Origin: Thiotrichaceae bacterium
GTDB taxonomy: Bacteria; Pseudomonadota; Gammaproteobacteria; Thiotrichales; Thiotrichaceae
Assembly: GCA_027008885.1 (NCBI GenBank)
Contig: JALVDQ010000426.1
Location: forward strand, 1 to 21,726
Length of the DNA stretch: 21,726 bases
Direction of reading: 5' to 3'
This document shows positions 14,653 through 21,601 of this stretch, piece after piece (within the stretch, counting starts at the first letter, position 1; each line of letters opens with the position of its first letter). A model generated the notes under the pieces. That model worked only from the letters and a program-made list of their open reading frames with translations, made no database searches and was not told the DNA's origin. Position numbers and translations under genes: made by a program.

Positions 14653-16662
14653 GTGTGCGAGTTTAACCCCCCAGCCCCTCCTGCTCAAAGACACCTGATT
14701 GTTATCTCCGGCACTCCCGCAAATTGCCAGCAGCTCGCGCAACAATTATCGGCTCATCTGGATAGCTTGTGGCTTGACAAGCCGCAAACAGCGCATCAAT
14801 ACCTTGGGCAGGAGTTTGATGCAGTTATCTTTCAAACATTCAATGAGGACGGCAAAGAGCAGTTTGATGCCAATGCGCTCGGTGCAATTGGCGGTACGAT
14901 TCGTGCCGGTGGCTATCTGCTCCTGCTTAAAAACACCGACGGCACAGGGCATAGCCTGTTTTTAAGCCGCTTTGAGCGCATTCTGGCAGATTTTCCAGAG
15001 CTGCGTGTTATAGATGCTTCGCAAGCACAAATGCTGTCTCCACTGCCCTTGCCCGAGCCGTACAAAACGCAATCCACACAGGATCAGCAGGATGCAGTCA
15101 AGGCAATTCTGGCTGTTGTCAAAGGGCATCGTCGTCGCCCCTTGCTGCTGACTGCTGACCGCGGACGAGGCAAGTCTGCCGCGCTGGGGCTTGCCGCCGC
15201 AAAACTATATCAGCAAGGGTACAGAAATATAATTGTCTGCGCTCCCAGCAAAAAAATGGCGGCTATGGTATTTCAATATGCTGGAGATGCCAGAGAAGCC
15301 CTGAAATTTTATTCTCCCGATGAACTGCAACAGCAAAAACCAGTCGCCGAGCTGCTGCTTGTTGATGAGGCTGCCGCGATTCCACTGCCTTTGCTGAGTG
15401 ATTTTGCGCGTCATTATTCACGCATTGTATTTGCCAGCACACTGCATGGCTACGAGGGCAGTGGTCGCGGCTTTGCTCTTGCGTTTACCAAAATTCTGGA
15501 TCAAGTTGCGCCACAGTGGAAAAGCCAGGTATTGCAAACGCCCATACGCTGGGGTCAAGATGATTACCTTGAAGCCTTTATTTTCAAGGCGTTATTGCTT
15601 AATGCAGAAGCAGCCAGCAGCGCTTCAGTCAAACATGCGACGCCTGATAACTGCAAATTTGAACAGCTCGGAAAACAGCAGCTGCTCAATGATGAGGCTC
15701 TGCTGAATGAAGTCTTTGGTCTGCTGGTAACGGCGCATTATCAAACCAGACCCTCTGATTTCAGGCAGATGCTGGATGACCAGAATATGCAGATTTTCGT
15801 CTTGCGCGATCAAGCCCACAAACAACAAAACAGGCAGCAACATATTATTGGCGTGTGCTTGCTGGTCGCAGAGGGAAATATTGAGCAGGCACTGGCAGAG
15901 GCTGTTTTTCAGGGCAAGCGTCGCATCCGGGGGCATCTCGTAGCACAGGCACTTGCCGCAAATGTTGGCATAGCCGCTGCGCCGTGTTTAACAGCGCAAA
16001 GAATCATTCGTATCGCAATTCATCCGGACAAACAGGGGCAGGGCTTTGGCTCGCTTCTGTTACAGCGTGTGCAGGACTGCCTCAAGCCCGATTATTTCAG
16101 CAGCAGCTTTGGTGCTTCTGTGCCGCTTCTGAATTTCTGGAAAAAAGCAGGTTTTAAACCTGTCTATTTAAGCATGAAGCGCGATGCCAGCAGTGCGACT
16201 CATTCGGTTATCATGCTAAAAGGCAAAACCCGGAAGGGCAAACAGATGCAGTCCACGGCACAACACTATTTTGCAGATTCATTTCCCCATCTGCTATCTG
16301 ATCCATTTCGTGATTTAGATTATGAGATTGCCCTGGCGCTATTGAGGCTATTACAACCAGCCACCCGTCTGCCGCCTGCCAACCATGAAATACGGCTGCT
16401 TAAGGCTTTTACCACAGGGCAACGCGGCTATGAAAACACCTTTTATCCCATCTGGAAACTGGTATTAGATCAGTTTGTTCAAGCGACTGAAATTGCCCGG
16501 ATAGACGAACTCAAACCACACGAAAAACAACTAATTATTTTAAAAGTGCTGCAAAAACAGAACTGGAAAAGCTGTGTAGCCAAACTTGAGGGAAAAATTA
16601 AAGGCAAAAAGGACGCTTTGTTGTTACTCAGGCAAAGCCTGTTTAAACTTTTGAGTGATTGA
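14653..16662 (+). CDS. tmcA: tRNA(Met) cytidine acetyltransferase TmcA
   Basis: Makes N4-acetylcytidine at the wobble base of elongator tRNA-Met using acetyl-CoA and ATP. The 669 residues match E. coli TmcA (671). Domains in order: N-terminal domain (~1-140), RNA-helicase-like ATPase with Walker A ADRGRGKSA (168-176) and DEAAAIP (238-244), HGYEGSGRGF (265-274), then a GNAT domain with RIAIHPDKQGQGFG (453-466) and an RNA-binding C-terminus. HYQTRPSD (362-369) is conserved before the GNAT part. The start is GTG; the frame is open only back to 14635, so the choice is limited, and no good Shine-Dalgarno is present. bepA follows after 30 bp on the same strand. Confidence 0.95.
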   Translation: MCEFNPPAPPAQRHLIVISGTPANCQQLAQQLSAHLDSLWLDKPQTAHQYLGQEFDAVIFQTFNEDGKEQFDANALGAIGGTIRAGGYLLLLKNTDGTGHSLFLSRFERILADFPELRVIDASQAQMLSPLPLPEPYKTQSTQDQQDAVKAILAVVKGHRRRPLLLTADRGRGKSAALGLAAAKLYQQGYRNIIVCAPSKKMAAMVFQYAGDAREALKFYSPDELQQQKPVAELLLVDEAAAIPLPLLSDFARHYSRIVFASTLHGYEGSGRGFALAFTKILDQVAPQWKSQVLQTPIRWGQDDYLEAFIFKALLLNAEAASSASVKHATPDNCKFEQLGKQQLLNDEALLNEVFGLLVTAHYQTRPSDFRQMLDDQNMQIFVLRDQAHKQQNRQQHIIGVCLLVAEGNIEQALAEAVFQGKRRIRGHLVAQALAANVGIAAAPCLTAQRIIRIAIHPDKQGQGFGSLLLQRVQDCLKPDYFSSSFGASVPLLNFWKKAGFKPVYLSMKRDASSATHSVIMLKGKTRKGKQMQSTAQHYFADSFPHLLSDPFRDLDYEIALALLRLLQPATRLPPANHEIRLLKAFTTGQRGYENTFYPIWKLVLDQFVQATEIARIDELKPHEKQLIILKVLQKQNWKSCVAKLEGKIKGKKDALLLLRQSLFKLLSD

Positions 16663-16692
16663 ACTTCGTTTAATTAAGGCTATCATAGAGGA

Positions 16693-18093
16693 ATGAAAAC
16701 ACTATTATGGTTTGTATCCTTTTTTAGCCTGATCGCTGTATTGCCTGTAAACGCAGAGCTGAACCTTGAGCTTCCAGATCTTAATTTGCCTGACCTGGGC
16801 GCGCAATCCAGGTCTTATGCCGGCACGCTTAAAGAGCAGCACTCAGGGCTAAAAATATTACGAAAGTTGCGACGCAGCAACAAGATCATTGAAGATCCCG
16901 AACTCAGTGTCTGGATTCGTTCAATTGGACACAAGCTTGCCAGCAATGCACCGCGTTCATCATCTTCATTTTTTTTCGTAATAGCCAAAAATCCCTCCAT
17001 TAATGCCTTTGCTACCCCGGGTGGAGTTGTTGTTATAAATTCGGGCTTGATTTTACATAGCAAAACCGAAAGTGAACTGGCGGCAGTCATTGCGCATGAG
17101 ATTGCGCATGTCACACAAAACCATATTGCAAGAATGATCAGCAAAAGTAAAAGCAACCAGCTTGCAGCAGGTGCAGCAGTATTGGCAGGTGTATTGGCCA
17201 GCAGCAAAGACCCCCAGGCGGGACAGGCAATTATAAGCGCAAGCATGGCTGGCATGGCGCATCAACAACTCTCTTTTAGTCGTGAAGCAGAAGCGGAAGC
17301 CGACCGCGTGGGTCTTCGCATCTTGGCACGGGCAGGCTTTAATCCTGTAGGGATGCCAAATTTCCTGAACAGGCTGGAGCAATTCGCAGATAATCGAAGT
17401 GCCAATATGACTGAATACCTGCGTAGCCATCCACTCACGCTGAAACGTGTGTCTGATACCCGCATACGAGCAAAGCAATTCGGAAATTATCGTGGCAGGG
17501 AGAATATCAGCTACCTCTATATGCGTGAAAAACTGCGCGCCTTGACGAACGCAAGAACCCCCATTCCGGCAAATCTGCCTGCCAATATCAAAAAATATTC
17601 ACGCGCATTACAGCTCAAACAACGAGGAAATTACCAGGCAGCCTTAAGACTCACCGGAAATTCAAGCCACAATCTTTCCGAAGCCATTCTGATTGCACAA
17701 CTGTTAAATAAACAACGTAAATACCAGCAAACAATCCGTATCCTGGAGCCGCTGATCAAGATTTACCCAGGCGATGAAGTGTTATCAATTCCCCTTGCCC
17801 AGGCTTATGTTGCAAAAGGGCAAGCCCTGAAAGGCTGGAAGGTGTTAAACGAAGTGAATATTTCAGAACAAACCAGCCTGGAATATTTTGAGGCGTTGCA
17901 GGAAACCGCCCGATTAGCACGAAAAAATTCACAGGCATACCGGGCTGTTGCGAATAGAAATATTCGAACTGGTAACTATAAAGCAGCCGCATTGCAATTG
18001 CGTCGCGCCATAAAACAAACCGATGCCAGTGAACATGAATTGCTTGATTTGCAAAAACAATTAACTCTCCTTAAAGCGTTTACATCAAAGTAA
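16693..18093 (+). CDS. bepA: Periplasmic M48 metalloprotease with TPRs, BepA type
   Basis: Periplasmic zinc protease and chaperone of outer-membrane assembly; in E. coli BepA helps LptD mature and degrades stalled outer-membrane proteins. It has 466 residues with a Sec signal (cut after VNA, ~21). The zinc site is H135EIAH139, with the third ligand in SREAEAEADRVG (E200 of the ExxxD pattern). ATPGGVVVINSGL (107-119) is typical of the family. Residues ~285-460 are helical TPR repeats (for example ALQLKQRGNYQAALRL, AYVAKGQALKGWKVL, NRNIRTGNYKAAALQLRRAI). Its 30-bp spacing from tmcA suggests co-transcription. The gene ends just before a MITE copy. Confidence 0.94.
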   Translation: MKTLLWFVSFFSLIAVLPVNAELNLELPDLNLPDLGAQSRSYAGTLKEQHSGLKILRKLRRSNKIIEDPELSVWIRSIGHKLASNAPRSSSSFFFVIAKNPSINAFATPGGVVVINSGLILHSKTESELAAVIAHEIAHVTQNHIARMISKSKSNQLAAGAAVLAGVLASSKDPQAGQAIISASMAGMAHQQLSFSREAEAEADRVGLRILARAGFNPVGMPNFLNRLEQFADNRSANMTEYLRSHPLTLKRVSDTRIRAKQFGNYRGRENISYLYMREKLRALTNARTPIPANLPANIKKYSRALQLKQRGNYQAALRLTGNSSHNLSEAILIAQLLNKQRKYQQTIRILEPLIKIYPGDEVLSIPLAQAYVAKGQALKGWKVLNEVNISEQTSLEYFEALQETARLARKNSQAYRAVANRNIRTGNYKAAALQLRRAIKQTDASEHELLDLQKQLTLLKAFTSK

Positions 18094-18114
18094 GACGATT
18101 TTCCCCCGCTAACC

Positions 18115-18240
18115 CTAGGAGCCTGTCTGAGAACTAAGTTTTTAAAAATTTCAATCAATATATAGTGGTTTTTCTCATCAAGAAAACACTATATATTGTG
18201 GTTGCATTTTTTGGAAGCTAGTTCTCGGACAGCTACCTAG
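18115..18240. mobile_element. MITE family 1, copy 1, with CTAG target duplication
   Basis: Element 18119-18236 (118 bp) flanked by CTAG at 18115-18118 and 18237-18240. Left end GAGCCTGTCTGAGAACTAAG; the right end read inward is GTAGCTGTCCGAGAACTAGC. The core is a hairpin built on CAATATATAGTG/CACTATATATTG, so the whole element folds back on itself. It carries no ORF. It matches 21481-21598 almost base for base. The 4-bp palindromic duplication and TIR style fit an IS5-like transposase acting in trans; that family assignment is inference. Confidence 0.85.
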
Positions 18241-18450
18241 CCTTTATTAAGAATATTAAAATGTCCTTATGTTCTTATATACTATTGATTTTTAAGTTAT
18301 TTTTGCATAACAAATTTTTTTAGGGTATTCTCAGTCTACAGATAATCTATATCGATGACATATCCAAAAATCATGAATAGATAATATCTATCCACCTGAA
18401 CCATAACTTCAGGGATCTATTAAAAAAATATTAATTTTTAGGAGGTTAAT
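18241..18450 (+). promoter_or_regulatory. Probable sox operon control region
   Basis: AT-rich leader before soxX. It holds two related dyads: AGATAATCT (18340-18348) and ATAGATAATATCTAT (18377-18391; arms ATAGAT/ATCTAT), 37 bp apart, plus GTTAT-N6-ATAAC (18296-18311). A possible promoter is TTGATT (18285-18290) with ATAACA about 16 bp on, which is weak. The dyads are good candidates for a regulator site; the regulator is unknown. The soxX Shine-Dalgarno AGGAGG is at 18440-18445. Confidence 0.5.
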
Positions 18451-18813
18451 ATGCGAAGAAATTTTCGCACTGTGCAGACTGTATTTACAGCACTGACATT
18501 AATTGGGGCTATTGGCTTCTCTGCAACCGCAATTGCAGGAGATAAAATCGAAGAAGGTAAAAAACTTGCCTTTAACAAGAAAAAGGGCAACTGCCTTGCA
18601 TGTCATCATATCGTTGGTGGTACGCAACCGGGGAATATTGCTCCTCCGCTGGTTGGCATGAAAGGGCGTTTTCCCAAAAAGTCTGACTTACGCGCACAAA
18701 TTGTTGATCCCCGCGTGAAAAATCCAGATTCCATGATGCCCCCATTTGGGCCACATGCCATTCTCACAGACGAAGAAATAGATAGTATTGTAGAGTTTAT
18801 TTACAGTCTCTAA
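18451..18813 (+). CDS. soxX: SoxX, c-type cytochrome of SoxAX
   Basis: Small periplasmic monohaem cytochrome that pairs with SoxA to oxidatively attach thiosulfate (or related sulfur) to SoxY. It has 120 residues with a Sec signal cut near AIA-GD (~29), leaving ~91 residues. Haem c attaches at C48LACH52; M96 or M95 in DSMMPPFG is the likely distal ligand. APPLVGMKGRFP and DPRVKNPDSMMPPFG are typical of SoxX. An AGGAGG lies 5 bp before the ATG, and soxY follows after 40 bp. It is a short SoxX without extra domains. Confidence 0.94.
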   Translation: MRRNFRTVQTVFTALTLIGAIGFSATAIAGDKIEEGKKLAFNKKKGNCLACHHIVGGTQPGNIAPPLVGMKGRFPKKSDLRAQIVDPRVKNPDSMMPPFGPHAILTDEEIDSIVEFIYSL

Positions 18814-18853
18814 TTTTGTATTCACAACAAACTCTTATATTGAGGAAAGTTTA

Positions 18854-19324
18854 ATGAAACGTAGAAGTTTTCTAAAAAGCGCACTCTTTGCAAGTGCAAC
18901 GGGCGCTGCTATTACAACAGGTATTGTCAGCCCGAACATGGCGTTTGCAGATGCAGATACCGCTGCCAAAGATCCATTTAAGGCAAAGTCTCTTGATGAT
19001 GTTTTGAAGTTACTTGGCGCAACAGATGCCGAGGAATCGGATAAAATCAAAATCAAAGCTCCGGAAATTGCTGAAAATGGAGCAGTTGTCCCTGTTGGTG
19101 CCTCTTCAGATATAGACGGCACAACCGAAATAATTTTTATCACGGTTAATAACCCAACACCTTTGGCTGCAAAATATACCTTTGGTGAAAGTGCTGTTCC
19201 GGCAATCAAAACACGCTTCAAAATGGGTAAAACAACGGATGTTATTGCTCTCGTAAAAGCTGGTGACAAGTTTTATACAGCAAAAGCAAATGTAAAAGTA
19301 ACTAAAGGCGGCTGCGGAGGCTAA
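18854..19324 (+). CDS. soxY: SoxY, sulfur carrier subunit of SoxYZ
   Basis: Periplasmic carrier protein that holds pathway intermediates on a C-terminal cysteine. It has 156 residues. A twin-arginine signal, KRRSFLK, is followed by a hydrophobic stretch with a probable cut after AFA (~32). The C-terminus KGGCGG carries the invariant sulfur-binding cysteine C154 on a swinging arm. The immunoglobulin-like middle includes TEIIFITVNNPTPLAAKYTF. GAGGAAAG upstream serves as Shine-Dalgarno. The codons for the C-terminal motif contain GGAGG (19316-19320), which is correctly spaced (9 nt) to serve the soxZ ATG, so the two ends are linked. Confidence 0.96.
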   Translation: MKRRSFLKSALFASATGAAITTGIVSPNMAFADADTAAKDPFKAKSLDDVLKLLGATDAEESDKIKIKAPEIAENGAVVPVGASSDIDGTTEIIFITVNNPTPLAAKYTFGESAVPAIKTRFKMGKTTDVIALVKAGDKFYTAKANVKVTKGGCGG

Positions 19325-19329
19325 ACATT

Positions 19330-19650
19330 ATGGCAAAATCAACAATAAAATTACGTACAAAAGAGAAAGGTGGAAAAATCCAGGTTAAGGCACTGATTAA
19401 ACACCCAATGGAAACAGGTCTTAGAAAAGACAAGAAAACAGGTAAAAAAATTCCTGCTCATCATATTACCAAGGTCGTTGTCGAGGCAAATGGTAAACCT
19501 GTTTTGACCGCTGACTGGAGTGGCTCTGTCTCTAAAAACCCGTTTTTATCATTTTCATACGCAGGATCAAAAGATGATACGGTAAAACTTACCTGGACGG
19601 ACAACACGGGAAAGAGTGATTCTATCGAAAAGAAAATTGGTGAAAAATAG
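19330..19650 (+). CDS. soxZ: SoxZ, partner subunit of SoxYZ
   Basis: Partner of SoxY in the periplasmic carrier heterodimer. It has 106 residues, with typical motifs IKLRTKEKGGKIQVKALIKHPMETG (in two halves, start and ~20), KTGKKIPAHHITKV, and the late NPFLSFSYAG plus LTWTDNTGKSD. There is no signal peptide of its own; in this family SoxZ is thought to be exported bound to SoxY through the Tat pathway. Its start is 5 bp after the soxY stop and uses a Shine-Dalgarno inside soxY. Lysine content is high, as in the other Sox proteins here. Confidence 0.96.
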   Translation: MAKSTIKLRTKEKGGKIQVKALIKHPMETGLRKDKKTGKKIPAHHITKVVVEANGKPVLTADWSGSVSKNPFLSFSYAGSKDDTVKLTWTDNTGKSDSIEKKIGEK

Positions 19651-19682
19651 TCACCTGTTTATCTAGTCAAAAAAACTATATA

Positions 19683-19709
19683 AGTCAGTTATGTGTAGCA
19701 TGGCTGACT
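19683..19709 (+). promoter_or_regulatory. Intercistronic hairpin between soxZ and soxA
   Basis: AGTCAGTTATG (19683-19693), loop TGTAG, CATGGCTGACT (19699-19709): an 11-bp stem with two G-U pairs in RNA. No T-run follows, so it is not an intrinsic terminator. It ends 6 nt before the soxA AGGAGG (19716-19721). It could tune soxA translation or protect the upstream soxXYZ mRNA. Confidence 0.6.
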
Positions 19710-19728
19710 GTATCTTAGGAGGATATAA

Positions 19729-20562
19729 ATGAAAAAACTGATTTCATCAGTCACTCTTTTAGCTTTATCGTTAACGCCATTTGTCGCTGCACAGGCAACA
19801 CCTGAAGATGATCTTAAAGCTTTAAGAGCCTATTTCAAAAAAAATATGCCAAATCCTGATTTATCAGATTATAAAAATGGTATTTATGCCTTTAACAAGG
19901 ATGCTCGCGCCCAGTGGGAAGAAATTGAGGAATTTCCGCCTTATGAAATCGACCTGGATAAAGGCAAAGAACTTTGGGAAAAGAAATTTAAAAACGGTAA
20001 ATCTTTTGCAGATTGCTTTGGCTCTGACCTAAGCAAAATCAGACCTAAATATCCTTACCACGATGAAGCAAAAGACACCATTGTGACTTTAGAGGGTGAT
20101 ATTAATAAATGCCTGACCGATAATGGCGAAAAACCATACAAGTGGAAAAAAGGCAATATTGCCGCTCTGTCCGCCTACATTGCAAAAGCTGCCGAAGGCA
20201 CAAAAATCACCACCATGCCAAAAACAGAGAAAGCCATCGCCTGGTACAACAAGGGGAAAAACTTCTTTTATGCCAAGCGCGGACAATTAAATCTCTCATG
20301 TGCTGATTGCCATGTTTATAGTGCCAGCAAATGGATTCGGGGTGACAATCTTGGTCCGGCTGTAGGGCATACAACGCACTTCCCCGTATTCCGCTCCAAA
20401 TGGGGTGCTTTGGGTACATTACACCGTCGCTATGGGGGCTGTAATAAAAATATTCGGGCAAAACCATTCAAGGCGCAGAGTGATGAATATAAGGCACTTG
20501 AGTATTTTGAAGCTGTGATGTCAAACGGTCTGGAAATAAATGGACCTGGAGCCAGGAAGTAG
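19729..20562 (+). CDS. soxA: SoxA, catalytic c-type cytochrome of SoxAX
   Basis: Catalytic subunit of SoxAX, which joins sulfur substrates to SoxY. It has 277 residues with a Sec signal (cut after AQA, ~23). One haem site is present, C191ADCH195, in the second cytochrome domain. The first domain has no CxxCH but keeps C96 and C128, a likely disulfide, so this is the monohaem form of SoxA. C238 in LHRRYGGCNKNIRAKPF is the expected cysteine ligand that becomes persulfidated during catalysis. The ATG follows AGGAGGATATAA. It is the last gene of soxXYZA; a terminator follows at 20599. soxB, a common next gene, is missing here. Confidence 0.95.
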   Translation: MKKLISSVTLLALSLTPFVAAQATPEDDLKALRAYFKKNMPNPDLSDYKNGIYAFNKDARAQWEEIEEFPPYEIDLDKGKELWEKKFKNGKSFADCFGSDLSKIRPKYPYHDEAKDTIVTLEGDINKCLTDNGEKPYKWKKGNIAALSAYIAKAAEGTKITTMPKTEKAIAWYNKGKNFFYAKRGQLNLSCADCHVYSASKWIRGDNLGPAVGHTTHFPVFRSKWGALGTLHRRYGGCNKNIRAKPFKAQSDEYKALEYFEAVMSNGLEINGPGARK

Positions 20563-20598
20563 TTTTAACGATTACTCTTGTGCGAAAGCAGTCTCCTG

Positions 20599-20630
20599 AA
20601 AACCCGAATTTAAAGATTCGGGTTTTTTAT
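20599..20630 (+). terminator. Intrinsic terminator of the sox operon
   Basis: Stem AAAACCCGAAT (20599-20609), loop TTAAAG, ATTCGGGTTTT (20616-20626), then a run of T (GGGTTTTTTATTTT). A classic rho-independent terminator, 36 bp after the soxA stop. Confidence 0.9.
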
Positions 20631-20720
20631 TTTCTATAAGGAGTGCAAACCTTGCCTTCTTTGGCTAATATTCGTACTCTAGTGCTCTGAATCTAAAACA
20701 TAATCACGGGACTTATTATC

Positions 20721-21374
20721 ATGAATCTAGAACAAGCGCGCTTTAATATGGTTGAACAGCAGGTTCGCCCCTGGTCTGTACTGGATGCAACGGTTTTACA
20801 GACAATGGAAAGCATCCCGCGTGATGTTTTTACCCCGGCAGAGCAAATCTCATTGGCGTATGCAGATATTGAAATCCCACTGGGGCATGGTGAATCAATG
20901 CTTTTCCCTCGCGTTGAAGGACGAATGCTGCAGGAGCTTGAGCTGGATATTGACGATGAATGTTTGCTGGTTGGCACAGGCAGTGGCTATACCACAGCCT
21001 GTATTGCAAGCATGGCAAAGCATGTTGACAGCATTGATATTTATGACGACTTTCTGGAACGTGCAGAAAGCAACCTTGCTTCAGTAAATATTGCCAATTA
21101 TAACCTGGAAAATAAAGACGCACTCGCCAGCGGCAACGTCTTTGACAAAAAATACAATGCAATAGCGGTAACAGGCTCCATCCCTGAATATATCAACAGA
21201 TTTGAAGAATTGCTAAAGCCCGGCGGTCGGCTTTTTATCGTTGTAGGAACTGATCCGGTCATGCACGCATTAAAGATAGAGCATCAGGACAATAAATTTA
21301 TAAGAACATCACTATTTGAAACCAGTTTAAAACCCCTGGTAGGAGTTGAGCACAAGCCTGAATTTTCATTCTAG
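20721..21374 (+). CDS. Protein-L-isoaspartate O-methyltransferase-like protein
   Basis: SAM-dependent methyltransferase of 217 residues in the PCMT family, which methylates damaged isoaspartyl residues to start their repair. The start MNLEQARFNMVEQQVRPWSVLD (in its parts) and IPRDVFTP match the substrate-side helix. SAM motif I is LLVGTGSGYTTA (82-93). DSIDIYDDFLERAESNL (~103-119) is the acidic SAM-ribose region. Compared with classical Pcm, MVEQQVRPWSV replaces the usual MVxQQLxxRGI, which is the divergent subtype often found beside tolC and waaA genes in gammaproteobacteria; here the only tolC in view is 6.4 kb away on the other strand. The substrate of this subtype is less certain. Its TAG stop lies in the first bases of the following palindromic element. 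Confidence 0.87.
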   Translation: MNLEQARFNMVEQQVRPWSVLDATVLQTMESIPRDVFTPAEQISLAYADIEIPLGHGESMLFPRVEGRMLQELELDIDDECLLVGTGSGYTTACIASMAKHVDSIDIYDDFLERAESNLASVNIANYNLENKDALASGNVFDKKYNAIAVTGSIPEYINRFEELLKPGGRLFIVVGTDPVMHALKIEHQDNKFIRTSLFETSLKPLVGVEHKPEFSF

Positions 21375-21480
21375 TACAGCAACACTTTTTAAATGACGGA
21401 TAGGCATGCATTCACTTCTTTGTTTTTGCAAATATTTTATGATTAACTAACCCGTCAGTTTAAAGTGGATGCTGTACTAG
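21371..21480. mobile_element. Palindromic element, family 2 (110 bp, MITE-like)
   Basis: Ends CTAGTACAGCA (21371-21381) and TGCTGTACTAG (21470-21480) are perfect inverted repeats of 11 bp. Pairing continues imperfectly inward to TGACGG (21394-21399) and CCGTCA (21452-21457). No ORF. The left CTAG contains the pcm stop codon; the right CTAG is the target side of the next element. It is unrelated in sequence to family 1. Whether CTAG is part of the element or a target duplication cannot be told from one copy. Confidence 0.75.
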
Positions 21481-21598
21481 GAGGCTGTCCGAGAACTAAG
21501 TTTTTAAAAATTTCAATCAATATATAGTGTTTTTCGCGTTAGGAAAGCACTATATATTGTGGTCGCATTTTTTGGAAGCTAGTTCTCGGACAAGCTCC
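21481..21598. mobile_element. MITE family 1, copy 2
   Basis: Same 118-bp fold-back element as 18119-18236 and in the same orientation. Left end GAGGCTGTCCGAGAACTAAG; right end read inward GGAGCTTGTCCGAGAACTAG. The core repeats the ATATATAGTG/CACTATATAT hairpin with a few changes in the loop. CTAG flanks the left side (21477-21480); on the right the matching bases are CCAG (21598-21601), one mismatch, so the duplication has decayed or been overwritten by the next insertion. Confidence 0.85.
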
Positions 21599-21601
21599 CA
21601 G

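Noticed and set aside
18296..18311. GTTAT/ATAAC dyad as an FNR- or CRP-type operator
   Set aside because: Five-base arms in very AT-rich DNA; it does not match TTGAT-N4-ATCAA or TGTGA-N6-TCACA.
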